Below are positions 43,636 to 52,552 of a DNA stretch of 59,943 nt, one piece after another. The notes below the pieces were generated by a model. It was not told the origin of the DNA, searched no databases, and worked only from the letters and a program-made list of their open reading frames with translations. The stretch's first letter is position 1. The number at the start of each line of letters is the position of its first letter. The DNA comes from an uncultured Methanobrevibacter sp. (GTDB lineage: Archaea > Methanobacteriota > Methanobacteria > Methanobacteriales > Methanobacteriaceae): NCBI RefSeq assembly GCF_947166415.1, contig NZ_CAMVEE010000009.1, forward strand, positions 1-59,943. The letters are read 5' to 3'. The translations under genes were made by a program, and so were the position numbers.

Positions 43636-44109
43636 ATGGATACTTGTTATATTGTTATATTCATTTTGCCATTTTGTTTAGTTAAAATATAAATTTTATA
43701 ATTTTTGTTCATATATTTTTTTGTAAATTGGGAGTATAATCTCATCGATATTTGTGATTTCTTAATCTTATTTCTCTTTTGAATTTTAATATTTTAAAGA
43801 ATTTTTATATAATATTATTAATTTGTTTATTTTTTATAAAAATATTGTATAAATGTATATTATTAATATTTTTTTATTGGACAATTATATTTTTTTAAAT
43901 AAATAAAGGAATTTTTTGTATATTATTAATAAAAATTATTATTTTTCAAATAAAATAGATTTTTTATAAAATATATAAAAAAAATTATTTTTTTTTTCAA
44001 TATTCCTATTTTATTTAATAAATATAAGTGATAACCTAAAAATCCAATTTTTTTAGGGTTATAAAATTTTTAATTAAAACGGAGGAATTTAATATTAAAC
44101 AAGAAAATA
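43636..44109. other. 474-base AT-rich region before the secreted protein
   Basis: Almost only A and T, with long T- and A-runs and no credible gene. Near its end an imperfect hairpin (ATAACCTAAAAA / TTTTTTTAGGGTTAT, 44031-44062) precedes GGAGGA at 44081-44086. It may contain promoter and leader of the 44110 gene. Confidence 0.5.
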
Positions 44110-44880
44110 ATGTATATTTTAACATTGTTTATCATCCTGTCTCTATCCATGAATACTTTTAGTGCGATAGACTTCGATGATATTCAACTACAGCCTGGGG
44201 ATACAGTATGGATGGTAGGTAATGATAATGGGGAGTATATGATTCAAATAGATACTCAAGCTGATTATAGTCAAGGTGAAGGCGAAGATGATACTCCTTC
44301 TGATGATACTCCTGCTGCTGATGGTACCGGTGACGGTACTGGTGATGATCAAGGTGATACTCAGACCGGTGACAACCAGAATGCTGATGGAAACGGTTCA
44401 AGCTGTAAAACAACTTTCGATTTTGGTAACATGACTGGAGGTAACAGATCCGGAGGAAGCAGTTTTGACTTCGGTAACCTGACTGGAGGTAACAGATCCC
44501 GAAGCACTTTCAACTTTAACATATCTGATATCCTTGCAAAATTGTTAGGTGGTGGAGATTCCAATAGTACCAACGCTACCAACAGCACTCCTGAATCTAA
44601 AGTAACTGATGTTCCTGCAGTTGTATCATCTGCTAATTATCAACCTGTCTCATCATCAAATGTTGAAAAAATTAGTCAACATATTATAAAAAGGACAAGG
44701 GATAATAAAATAGTAAGCGACGGAGACACTCTAAGGCTTGACGGTATTAACAAGTTATATGACTCTGATTTCACAAAAGGCCACCTGTTGGTTTATGTTG
44801 ACGGCAAATTAGTATTTAATGAAATTACTTCAGATGATTTATCAACCCCTATATTGGGAATTACTGATGATTTGGTCTGA
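44110..44880 (+). CDS. Secreted adhesin-like protein, apparently damaged (start and stop)
   Basis: The product starts with a hydrophobic signal-like segment ending in MNTFSA, then an acidic Asp/Thr/Gly-rich linker (residues about 55-105), two copies of FGNMTGGNRS/FGNLTGGNRS (DNA repeats 44416-44451 and 44464-44499), an Asn/Ser/Thr stretch and a C-terminal Ig-like end (VYVDGKLVFNEITSDDLST). The ATG at 44110 is 23 bases from the ribosome site; the frame continues upstream to ATA at 44092, six bases after GGAGG, and adds ILNKKI, the missing basic start of a signal peptide. At 44878 an in-frame TGA cuts a continuing frame that runs 26 more codons to TAA 44961. It may be a pseudogene or a read-through gene. 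Confidence 0.6.
   Translation: MYILTLFIILSLSMNTFSAIDFDDIQLQPGDTVWMVGNDNGEYMIQIDTQADYSQGEGEDDTPSDDTPAADGTGDGTGDDQGDTQTGDNQNADGNGSSCKTTFDFGNMTGGNRSGGSSFDFGNLTGGNRSRSTFNFNISDILAKLLGGGDSNSTNATNSTPESKVTDVPAVVSSANYQPVSSSNVEKISQHIIKRTRDNKIVSDGDTLRLDGINKLYDSDFTKGHLLVYVDGKLVFNEITSDDLSTPILGITDDLV
44416..44499 (+). repeat. Two 36-base repeats coding DFGNxTGGNRS
   Basis: Copies at 44416-44451 and 44464-44499 differ by a few bases and are 48 bases apart. They encode a Phe-Asp-Phe-Gly-Asn unit, perhaps a linker with Asn-rich glycosylation-like sites. Confidence 0.7.
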
Positions 44881-45007
44881 CAACATGTGATTTCAATTGA
44901 ATTCGCACCTGATGGGGATTCAAATATTAATAAATATACTGAGAATGTTACTGTAATATAACATTCTATCTTTTATTTTTTTTTTAAAGCTTATGCGCTA
45001 AGTTTTT

Positions 45008-45178
45008 TCACCAATCTTTAAAGAATTCGTCACAATATTCGCAATAGTAGCTGTATTCAGAATCACAGCAATTGCCGATAATAATTTCATTATTTAAAGA
45101 TTCCACAGCCAGTTCATCACCAGGCTCGCCATGGAAAACTTTAATCAGTTTTTTCCTACATTTCGGACATGTCTTCAT
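45008..45178 (-). CDS. 56-residue zinc-ribbon (CPxC) protein
   Basis: A short gene, not in typical ORF calls. ATG 45178 to TGA 45008 encodes 56 residues with Cys4-x2-Cys7 at the start (MKTCPKCRKKLIKVF) and Cys46-x2-Cys49 near the end (YCEYCDEFF), plus Cys37-Cys38, so one zinc ribbon is likely. It resembles small CPxCG proteins that bind zinc in archaea. Role unknown; it stands alone between the secreted protein and the 45230 gene. Confidence 0.6.
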   Translation of the reverse strand: MKTCPKCRKKLIKVFHGEPGDELAVESLNNEIIIGNCCDSEYSYYCEYCDEFFKDW

Positions 45179-45229
45179 ATTGTCTAATTATATTAACTAT
45201 GAATTTTAAATATTATTGTAGGTGTAAAG

Positions 45230-45487
45230 ATGCTTATTAATGTTGGCGCCGAGTTTGGTGAAGATTTGGAAACTAGTGAAATTGCTGTTGAATTGATTGA
45301 TATATTGAATAGGATTGATGGTGATGACTTCATTTTGGATTTTAAGGATGTTTACTTCATCACTATGAATTTTGCTCAAGCATATTACAATGCCAAATAT
45401 CAGTCTCCTAAAAAGATTTCCGAAATCAATATTGGTGATGAAATCAAGGTGGTCATGGGTGCTGCCGATGAGGCATGCAATCCTTAG
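45230..45487 (+). CDS. STAS-like DUF4325 domain protein
   Basis: This 85-residue protein matches the STAS-like DUF4325 domain along its whole length: LINVGAEFGEDLETSEIAVEL, DDFILDFKDVYFITMNFAQA (the phosphorylatable position of anti-sigma antagonists is the Thr/Met turn) and a short C-terminal strand-helix. In bacteria the domain often neighbours kinase or restriction genes; none is seen here. ATG 45230 follows AGGTGTAAAG. It is a probable small regulatory or binding module. Confidence 0.6.
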   Translation: MLINVGAEFGEDLETSEIAVELIDILNRIDGDDFILDFKDVYFITMNFAQAYYNAKYQSPKKISEINIGDEIKVVMGAADEACNP

Positions 45488-45652
45488 TTTTTTTTCATAT
45501 TTTCATTAATTATTGAAACTATTTTTATTTTTTCTAAATCAATTGCCTGTTGTAGGCAAAACATTAAATTAACAAAAAGATAAAATACTAATATCAAATT
45601 TATTTACTTTCTTAAAGAGGAAGTTCGATTGTAATATAATAAAGGTGTTTAT

Positions 45653-46588
45653 GTGAGTGAACAAAAATTAGAAGTTTTCAATGTTTTAAATTTTTTAGAC
45701 AATGGTTATGAAATAGAAGATATTTTAAAGGAAGGTCAATTCGGAACTTTCGCTTCAGCTGAAGAATGCATCAACCATCTAATCGATGAAGGATATCTTG
45801 AGGGGGATGTTTCTGTCACTGCAGATGTGGAAATAACTGCTGAAGCAATATCTAAAAAATACATAGTTTCCGAATTAAAGGAAATCCTAAAAGAAAACGG
45901 CTTGAAAGTTTCTGGAAAAAAACATGAATTGGTAGAAAGGGTTTTGCCTGTATTGAAAGAGGCCAGGGATGCACGCAGTTTAAATGTGGATGTCAAAAAA
46001 GAAAACGACTATTCCGATTTGAAATTAACTGACAAGGCACATGAGTTCCTAAAGGAAAACGATTGGATTGATCTCTACATGTTTGCACTTGTCGCATTCA
46101 GGTTTGAAGATTATGAAACTTACGTTAACGGATCTTCTTTAGGCAAAATCGAAACCGGACTCAAATTCTGTGACGAAATCATTTCAAGGTCAATCGTCGC
46201 TAACCAATTTTTGGTATTTATTGACGCATTGACTGCAAAGGCTCACGTATATGCATATGATAAGGATTACGATTCATTCCTGGATTATGATTTGCAAAGA
46301 TACATTTTAGGATTGAATCCTATTGTAATGGACAAGCAGACCTATGCAACCTATCAGGTGATTAGCGAAGCAAATATCCTTAATTTAAGAAATGTTCTTG
46401 AAAGATTGGATATGGGCAGCTTAAAGAAAAGGTTTGACAGAATATGGAACATTTCCAACATTCACAACATTACCGTGCCTAAAAAGACTTGCTATAAGAT
46501 TTTACAAAAGGGTCTTAACGGCGCCGACATTGAAGAGCTTAACTTTGACGTAAGACAGAAATACTTTGATAAAAAATTTGGAATTTAG
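45653..46588 (+). CDS. SAP-domain protein, possible DNA-binding
   Basis: The 311-residue protein has a SAP helix-extension-helix at about residues 65-100 (KKYIVSELKEILKENGLKVS, GKKHELVERVLPV), a nucleic-acid-binding module. Residues 1-60 are an acidic start (LEVFNVLNFLDNGYEIEDIL) and residues 125-311 are an unnamed helical domain with many aromatic and acidic residues (KENDWIDLYMFALVAFRF). The GTG start follows GGTGTTTAT. Function is unknown; the same layout occurs in uncharacterised Methanobrevibacter proteins. Confidence 0.7.
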   Translation: MSEQKLEVFNVLNFLDNGYEIEDILKEGQFGTFASAEECINHLIDEGYLEGDVSVTADVEITAEAISKKYIVSELKEILKENGLKVSGKKHELVERVLPVLKEARDARSLNVDVKKENDYSDLKLTDKAHEFLKENDWIDLYMFALVAFRFEDYETYVNGSSLGKIETGLKFCDEIISRSIVANQFLVFIDALTAKAHVYAYDKDYDSFLDYDLQRYILGLNPIVMDKQTYATYQVISEANILNLRNVLERLDMGSLKKRFDRIWNISNIHNITVPKKTCYKILQKGLNGADIEELNFDVRQKYFDKKFGI

Positions 46589-46591
46589 ATT

Positions 46592-47179
46592 ATGAGAAGT
46601 AAAGTTGCCGGAATTGTCTTTATTGTTGGTAGTTTGTACTATTTGATAGCGGAAGCTATTTCTGCAACTTTTTTCAATGCTTCCATTTTTAACACTTACA
46701 TTTTTCATACCATTTCAGAGTTGGGAATTCCAAATGGAAATTCCCCACTTTTCTGGCTGATGAATTCCGCTTTTATCCTTATTGGTTTAAGCCTTATTTT
46801 CGGAAATTGCTATAAGTTCAGGGATTTCATCATTAAGAATAGGATTATTTTTTACATTTTAACAATGGTGACTGGACTTGGAGTCATTATCGTCGGTTTG
46901 ATTCATGGCGGAAATCCTCTGACCTTAAGTTATCATGCATTGGGTGCTGTGATGGCAATTTTGGGAGGTAATGTCCTTTTGCTGGTCATTTCAAGATCGA
47001 TGGGTGATTTTGGCGGATATCAAAAAATCACGCTGATTTTGGGAATCATCGGATTTATTTCATTTTGGGTAATGTTCTTCAATATGGGAAGTGTTTACAT
47101 GCCTGTTTTTGAGAGGCTTTCAGTTTACACTTTAATCCTATGGAGTTTTTCAAACGGAGTTTTCCTATTGAATAATTAA
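46592..47179 (+). CDS. DUF998 membrane protein
   Basis: The 195-residue protein has six predicted membrane helices and the DUF998 pattern: KVAGIVFIVGSLYYLIAEAI, then HTISELGIPNGNSPLFWLMN and a Gly-rich helix. The function of DUF998 is unknown. It starts 3 bases after the SAP-domain gene without a clear ribosome site, so translation may be coupled. Confidence 0.8.
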   Translation: MRSKVAGIVFIVGSLYYLIAEAISATFFNASIFNTYIFHTISELGIPNGNSPLFWLMNSAFILIGLSLIFGNCYKFRDFIIKNRIIFYILTMVTGLGVIIVGLIHGGNPLTLSYHALGAVMAILGGNVLLLVISRSMGDFGGYQKITLILGIIGFISFWVMFFNMGSVYMPVFERLSVYTLILWSFSNGVFLLNN

Positions 47180-47330
47180 TTTTGTGATGGTTTATTTCAA
47201 TTTTTAACAGTTTTTTCCCAATTTAATGTACTGATTCTTCAATATTTTTAATTGAATTACATACTACTAAATTTTTTCTAACCAATAGCTATAAGTATTA
47301 CTTAATTTAAGTATATTTAAAGGTGATATT

Positions 47331-47579
47331 ATGACAAACCTTGATAAAGAAACCGAAGAAAAAATCTTGGCTATTGTAGAAAAATACCAAAAAGAGAACA
47401 CAAAACTTCTGAACTATCTCATTACTGATGATGAGATTACATTTTTCTCACCAATCGGTAACGGCAGCGAAATAACTGCCAGTGACTTGGCTAAAGTCGC
47501 AGATATTCTTGACGGATCCTTTGTAGGGATGGAAATCGTAAATCAGGAATACAGATTCAAATTTAAAATGGGTTGTTAA
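47331..47579 (+). CDS. Uncharacterised 82-residue protein
   Basis: Unrecognised soluble protein: helical start (DKETEEKILAIVEKYQKENT) and a beta-rich rest (EITFFSPIGNGSEITASDLA). It has an excellent ribosome site (AAAGGTGATATT before ATG 47331) and so is probably real. It is convergent with the QueG-like gene, 9 bases apart. Confidence 0.55.
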   Translation: MTNLDKETEEKILAIVEKYQKENTKLLNYLITDDEITFFSPIGNGSEITASDLAKVADILDGSFVGMEIVNQEYRFKFKMGC

Positions 47580-47588
47580 ACACTCATT

Positions 47589-48266
47589 TTATTCTTTTTT
47601 TAGATATTTTTGTGTGAGCTTGCATTCGCACATGCATTTTGTACAGCCCAATCCATTCATATATTGGTCTATGACATATTCCTTGCATGCTTCAATGTCG
47701 ATGATGTCCTCCCTATTCAATCTGTCGTTCCACTTTTGTGGGTTGATTGCGTTTACGGGACATGCATCCTGGCAGTTTGTACAGTCGTCGCACTGTGAAT
47801 CTGTAATTGGTGTTCCAAAATCAAGGGGCATGTTGGTCAATATTCCGCCCAATGCCACCATTGATCCGTATTCGGGTGTTACAAACAATGCTGAACGTCC
47901 AATCCATCCGAGTCCTGATTTGGTAGCTATTGTCTTGTAAGGCAGGATGCTCAAAAGCTTTTTCATGTCACATTCGTTTCTCTGCATTGTCAGGGCAAAG
48001 GCATCATATCCAAGATTTTTAATGTACTCTTCTCCTTTGAGGGAAATTTCAGTCAATTCAGCTATCTTCGAGTGGAAACATTTCCAGTAAGACTGATAAT
48101 CTTCCTCTTCGATGTAATGCATTGCCTTTTTAGGCAGTTTCAAAACTAGACTAATTCCATTGGGCAAATCAATAAATTCGCTGGCCATTCCTTCAACATT
48201 TGCATAGCCAACTTTGCTAGCGCCTAAATTTAGAAGATAATCTTTAACGTTGTTCATCTCAGGCAT
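47589..48266 (-). CDS. QueG-like [4Fe-4S] protein
   Basis: The 225-residue protein has the epoxyqueuosine-reductase-like C-terminal region: TKSGLGWIGRSALFVTPEYG, then CDDCTNCQDACPVNAI and CTKCMCECKLTQ (double [4Fe-4S] site), but lacks the HEAT repeats of full QueG. It probably binds cobalamin and reduces a small substrate, as in reductive dehalogenase-like families (inference). The start is MPEMNNVKDYLLNLGA. Confidence 0.75.
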   Translation of the reverse strand: MPEMNNVKDYLLNLGASKVGYANVEGMASEFIDLPNGISLVLKLPKKAMHYIEEEDYQSYWKCFHSKIAELTEISLKGEEYIKNLGYDAFALTMQRNECDMKKLLSILPYKTIATKSGLGWIGRSALFVTPEYGSMVALGGILTNMPLDFGTPITDSQCDDCTNCQDACPVNAINPQKWNDRLNREDIIDIEACKEYVIDQYMNGLGCTKCMCECKLTQKYLKKE

Positions 48267-48317
48267 GATATTTAATATGATTTAAGTTTTATAAATGATT
48301 TATTCAGGGTTAATTTT

Positions 48318-48357
48318 ATATACTGGTAAATCAAACAATATACTAACGAACGGTAGG
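48318..48357 (+). promoter_or_regulatory. TetR promoter with operator-like repeat
   Basis: TATA element TTTTATATACT (about 48314-48324) and the imperfect palindrome CTAACG-AA-CGGTAG (48343-48356) lie just before the TetR gene. Autoregulation is likely. Confidence 0.45.
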
Positions 48358-48365
48358 TAGGTAAA

Positions 48366-48992
48366 ATGGGCACTAAGGAAAAGATTTTTGATGCGGCTTT
48401 GGATTTGTTTTCAAAAAAAGGTTACGATTCCGTTTCACTTAGAGAAATTGCAGATGAAGTGGGAATTAAAAAAAGTTCAATTTATAGCCACTATCCATCC
48501 AAAGAATCGATATTGATGGATATATTCGAATATTTTACAGACTTTTTCAAATATGATGAACTTTTAAACAGTAATGATTTTTCACTGTCCTCCAAAAATA
48601 AGCTGCTTCTTGAAAACCCTGAACGATTTTATCATAACGGATCTGAAGCCATAAGGGGAATGTTACTGCAGGAAAGAAACCTCAAGATTTTCAAATTGAT
48701 ATTTATTCAGATTCATTACAACGAAAATATACGGCTGTTCTTTCAGGAAGAAATGCTTGAAAAGCCGCTGATGTTCTGGAGAGAATTTTTCACCATTCTA
48801 AAAGAAAACGGAATTGTCAAATCCGGGTGCAATCCAGAATTATTGGCTAAGGAATACTACAGTTTCCCGATATATCTGCTCATTGAGCTTTTCGCCAAAT
48901 ATGATGACATTCCCAAAAGCTCATTGGATGACTTCTTTAGGCAATCAGAAGAACATGCCCAATTCCTACTTGACTCCATAAAGGTGAAATAG
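48366..48992 (+). CDS. TetR/AcrR-family regulator
   Basis: The 208-residue protein has the TetR N-terminal helix-turn-helix (KKGYDSVSLREIADEVGIKK, SSIYSHYPSKESIL) and a helical C-terminal ligand domain with many aromatics. It is one base from the next gene and so is co-transcribed with the radical SAM enzyme, its likely target. ATG 48366 follows TAGGTAGGT. Confidence 0.88.
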   Translation: MGTKEKIFDAALDLFSKKGYDSVSLREIADEVGIKKSSIYSHYPSKESILMDIFEYFTDFFKYDELLNSNDFSLSSKNKLLLENPERFYHNGSEAIRGMLLQERNLKIFKLIFIQIHYNENIRLFFQEEMLEKPLMFWREFFTILKENGIVKSGCNPELLAKEYYSFPIYLLIELFAKYDDIPKSSLDDFFRQSEEHAQFLLDSIKVK

Positions 48993-50087
48993 ATGGAAGA
49001 CAATTTCAATATTCAAGATTATCTGGCCGGAGGTGTCGAATTGATTTTAAAGGACGCCTTTCGCGCTTCACTGAAAAATCCAAAGGAAAGCCTATTTCTA
49101 GTCAAATTTTCTAAATATGCAAAAAAGGCCACTAAAATCCGGCAAAAGTACAGTGAAAATGGTAAAAATATTCCGGTTTTCCTAATAGCAAGCATCACAA
49201 GCAGCTGCAACCTCCATTGCACAGGCTGTTACTCAAGGGCCAATAATGCATGCAGTGATGATGTTCCTTCAAATCAGCTTAGCGGTGATGAATGGGGAAA
49301 TATCTTCAGGCAGGCGAAGGAAATTGGAGTAAGCTTCATTGTTCTTGCCGGTGGAGAACCGATGATTAGGGAGGACGTCATAGTTAAGGCAAGCGAATTT
49401 CCTGAAATACTGTTCCCCATATTTACAAATGGAACAATGCTGAACGATGAGTATCTGAAACTGTTTGATGATAATAGAAATCTTGTCCCGATATTGTCCA
49501 TTGAAGGGGATGAAAGAATAACCGATTCAAGAAGGGGGGCAGGTGTTTACAAGCAATTGGTTGATTCAATGGAATTGATGAGAATGAACAATGTCATTTT
49601 TGGTGCTTCGCTTACATTTACAAAGGGAAACATATCTTCTCTCGTTTCAAGGGAGTTCATTGATAAGTTGCATGATTTCGGATGCAAGGTGGTATTTTTC
49701 ATTGAATATGTTCCTGTTAAAGAGGAAACTGTGGGGTTGGCACCCGGAGATGATGAAAGGGATTTGTTATTAAACGAAATCACCAAACTGCGCCGAGAGT
49801 ATTCGGACATGCTGTTTTTGTCATTTCCTGGAGATGAAAAGACATCTGGCGGGTGCCTGGCTGCCGGAAGAGGATTTTTCCACATCAATTCCCATGGAGG
49901 TGCGGAACCTTGCCCGGCTTCGCCTTATTCTGATATGAATGTAAGGAATGCATCACTTCTTGAAGTCTTGGAGTCAAAATTATTTAAATCTCTTAGAGAT
50001 GAGGGCATTCTTATGGATGAGCATGAAAGCGGTTGTGTTCTATTTGAAAATAAGGAAAAAGTTGAGAAATTATTGAATGACGGTTAA
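48993..50087 (+). CDS. Radical SAM enzyme with C-terminal Cys region
   Basis: The 364-residue enzyme has the Cys72-x3-Cys76-x2-Cys79 [4Fe-4S] motif (SSCNLHCTGCYS), GGEPMIREDV and VPVKEETVGLAPGDDERDLLL, and a C-terminal Cys segment (CLAAGRGFFHIN, AEPCPASPYSD) of SPASM-like type that may bind a second cluster. Substrates of this group are often peptides or heme-pathway compounds; not known here. It starts directly after the TetR stop (TAGATG). Confidence 0.85.
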   Translation: MEDNFNIQDYLAGGVELILKDAFRASLKNPKESLFLVKFSKYAKKATKIRQKYSENGKNIPVFLIASITSSCNLHCTGCYSRANNACSDDVPSNQLSGDEWGNIFRQAKEIGVSFIVLAGGEPMIREDVIVKASEFPEILFPIFTNGTMLNDEYLKLFDDNRNLVPILSIEGDERITDSRRGAGVYKQLVDSMELMRMNNVIFGASLTFTKGNISSLVSREFIDKLHDFGCKVVFFIEYVPVKEETVGLAPGDDERDLLLNEITKLRREYSDMLFLSFPGDEKTSGGCLAAGRGFFHINSHGGAEPCPASPYSDMNVRNASLLEVLESKLFKSLRDEGILMDEHESGCVLFENKEKVEKLLNDG

Positions 50088-50162
50088 TTGATGAGTTTAT
50101 TATTTTGATTTTAACTATAGGTTTTATAAAGGAGAAAATAAAATATTAAATGTAGTGATTAG

Positions 50163-51026
50163 ATGAAAGATATTGATGTTTTAATTGAAGCTTTACCATA
50201 TATCAAAAAGTTTCATGGCGAAAAAATTTTAATAAAGTATGGTGGACATGCAATGGTGGATGATGAAGCAAAATCATCTACAGCTCGCGATACTGTTTTA
50301 CTCAAATATGTAGGAATGAAACCACTTATCGTTCATGGTGGAGGTCCTGACATTTCCAGATCAATGGATAAGCTTGGAAAGGAACCTAAATTCATTAAAG
50401 GTTTAAGGGTAACCGATGAAGAAACTATGGAAATTATCGAAATGGTTCTTGTCGGTAAAATCTCAACAGACATTGTATCAGAACTCATCAAGCATGAAGG
50501 TCAGGCAATCAGCTTGTCCGGTAAAGATTCAAGCTTAATATTTGCCCACAAAAAGGGAGCAAGCAAAATCGATGAGGAAATCGTTGATTTAGGGCTTGTT
50601 GGTGAAGTGGACTGCGTTAATACAGATTTGCTTGACATGTTCTTGGAAAATGATTATATTCCAGTCATATCTCCAGTAGGTATCGCAGAAGATGGAACCA
50701 GTTTAAACTTGAATGCAGATACTGCAGCAGGTGAAGTTGCAAGTGCAGTCGGTGCTGAAAAATTGATTATCCTGACTGATGTTCCTGGTGTTTTAAGAGA
50801 TCCTAAAGACCCAAGTTCTTTGATTCAAAAAATAAAAGTGGACGAAGTTCCTGCTTTAATTGAAGATGGCATCATATCTGGTGGAATGATTCCAAAAATA
50901 GAAACCTGCGTTAAAGCAATTGAAAATGGAGTCATATCCTGCCATATCATTGACGGACGTAAAAAGCACTCCTTGCTTTTAGAAGTATTTACCACTGACG
51001 GTATCGGAACTATGATTGTAAAATAA
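50163..51026 (+). CDS. argB: Acetylglutamate kinase
   Basis: The 287-residue kinase phosphorylates N-acetylglutamate in arginine synthesis. It starts [20 protein letters not shown]; Lys-Tyr-Gly-Gly in [11 protein letters not shown], the substrate loop [30 protein letters not shown] (ATP site) and IEDGIIS are standard. It fits the acetylated cycle together with ArgJ in this window. A GTGAT ribosome site precedes the ATG. Confidence 0.94.
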   Translation: MKDIDVLIEALPYIKKFHGEKILIKYGGHAMVDDEAKSSTARDTVLLKYVGMKPLIVHGGGPDISRSMDKLGKEPKFIKGLRVTDEETMEIIEMVLVGKISTDIVSELIKHEGQAISLSGKDSSLIFAHKKGASKIDEEIVDLGLVGEVDCVNTDLLDMFLENDYIPVISPVGIAEDGTSLNLNADTAAGEVASAVGAEKLIILTDVPGVLRDPKDPSSLIQKIKVDEVPALIEDGIISGGMIPKIETCVKAIENGVISCHIIDGRKKHSLLLEVFTTDGIGTMIVK

Positions 51027-51082
51027 TCATAGTCTTTTTTTTCTTTTTATTTTTCTATCGGTTTAATCAATATACTTTTTTT

Positions 51083-52552
51083 TTAAGATTTATACATTTC
51101 ACGAAGTTCTCTTCTGAGAAGTTTCCATCCGTTTACTCTTGGAAGTTCATCTAAAGTAAATATCTTCTTTGGAACTTTGTATCTTGACAGGTTTTCACGT
51201 GCGTATTCGATTAGTCCTTCTTCATCAGCTTCATTTTCCCAAACAACGGCTGCAACAGGTATTTCTCCCCTATGACAATCATTTATACTAAAAATAGCTA
51301 TTTCCTTAACAGCAGGATATTTTATTAGCACTTCCTCCACTTCTGTTGGATAGATTTTCCATCCGCTCATTACAATCATATCCTTTTTCCTGTCGGTAAT
51401 GAACAAACGATTGTCCTCATCAAGGTAGCCTACATCTCCGGTCAAGAACCATCCGTCATCTAAAAATGATGCTTTTGTTTTTTCTTCATTTCCCCAGTAG
51501 CCTTTAGCAACTGCAGGACCCCTAAGTGCAATTTCGCCCTGCTCATAGTGAGGTATTGTCTTTGTAGGGTCATGTTCATCAACAATTTTGACTTCTGAAA
51601 AACAAACTGGATGGCCTACACTTTCAAATCTGTCGGCTTCCCAGTAGTCTTCCGGTCTGATAACTGTTCCGGTTCCTATAACGATTGTTTCTGAAAGACC
51701 ATAAGCATTTATGATTGGTATCTGGTAAGTCTGGTGGAAGTCTTTCCATATCTTTTTGTGCAACGGACCTCCTCCGGAAATGATTTCACGAACGGTTTTC
51801 AGGTGTTTTCTTGCATCCATTGTAGTTAGGGAATGGATTACAGGAGGCATTCCGCTTAGGACTGTAACCTTTTCGGTCTCGCACAGCTCGAGATATTCAT
51901 CAATATTGAACTGTTCGATTAAGATGTAATAAGCGGCTGCCCTTAGGGCTGAAATTGCCCAAGAAAGGCCAACATGGGCCATAGGGTAAATTCCTAAAAA
52001 CACGTCATCTTGCTTTAGTGTCAAAACGTCGCATTCATTGTGGATTGCAGTAAAGTAATTTCCATGAGTAAGCATTGCTCCTTTAGGTTTGCCTGTTGTT
52101 CCTGAAGTGTACTGCAATTGACATAAATCATCCCAATCTGTGTTTTCAGCTTCCAGGACTTCACAATCTTTAAGACTGGAAATATTTTCAGGGATGTAAG
52201 TGGGGATATCGATTATATTCTTCGCTTCTATATCTGTAATCATTAATTTTGCTTGTGAATCGTCAACTATGTATTCAAGTTCTGATGCAGTAAAGACCCT
52301 ATTTGTTGGGATGGCTATTGCGCCTATTCTCCATATGGCAAAAAGTGAAAACAGGTATTCCTCTGAGTTTTTCAGATAAATCAGAACTCTGTCACTTTTT
52401 TCGATTCCCAATTCTTTTAAGTCACGCCCGATTTCTGAAACTATTGATAATATTTCTCCTGAATTATATTTGTTGCCTGTTGTTGGGTTGTATAAAACGT
52501 CCTTATCCAAACGTTTTGAATTTGCATCTAAAAAAGTAGTGATATTTAACAT
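51083..52552 (-). CDS. AMP-forming acyl-CoA ligase
   Basis: The 489-residue enzyme has the ANL core: LQYTSGTTGKPKGAMLTHGN, NAYGLSETIVIGTG, LTGDVGYLDEDNRLFITDR (hinge Asp-Arg) and the C-terminal catalytic Lys in RVNGWKLLRRELREM near the end. The acyl substrate cannot be identified; medium or long chains are usual. It immediately follows the isopropylmalate-dehydrogenase-like gene (no gap), so one transcript is likely. Its start is MLNITTFLDANSKRLDKDV. Confidence 0.85.
   Translation of the reverse strand: MLNITTFLDANSKRLDKDVLYNPTTGNKYNSGEILSIVSEIGRDLKELGIEKSDRVLIYLKNSEEYLFSLFAIWRIGAIAIPTNRVFTASELEYIVDDSQAKLMITDIEAKNIIDIPTYIPENISSLKDCEVLEAENTDWDDLCQLQYTSGTTGKPKGAMLTHGNYFTAIHNECDVLTLKQDDVFLGIYPMAHVGLSWAISALRAAAYYILIEQFNIDEYLELCETEKVTVLSGMPPVIHSLTTMDARKHLKTVREIISGGGPLHKKIWKDFHQTYQIPIINAYGLSETIVIGTGTVIRPEDYWEADRFESVGHPVCFSEVKIVDEHDPTKTIPHYEQGEIALRGPAVAKGYWGNEEKTKASFLDDGWFLTGDVGYLDEDNRLFITDRKKDMIVMSGWKIYPTEVEEVLIKYPAVKEIAIFSINDCHRGEIPVAAVVWENEADEEGLIEYARENLSRYKVPKKIFTLDELPRVNGWKLLRRELREMYKS

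Noticed and set aside
44878..44880. TGA as a selenocysteine or programmed read-through codon
   Set aside because: Methanobrevibacter is not known to use selenocysteine, no hairpin supports it, and Gly is the likely ancestral residue; a nonsense change is simpler.
45543..45559. Hairpin TTGCCT-GTTGT-AGGCAA in the gap before the SAP-domain gene
   Set aside because: Stem of only 6 bp without a T-run; not enough for a terminator or ncRNA call.
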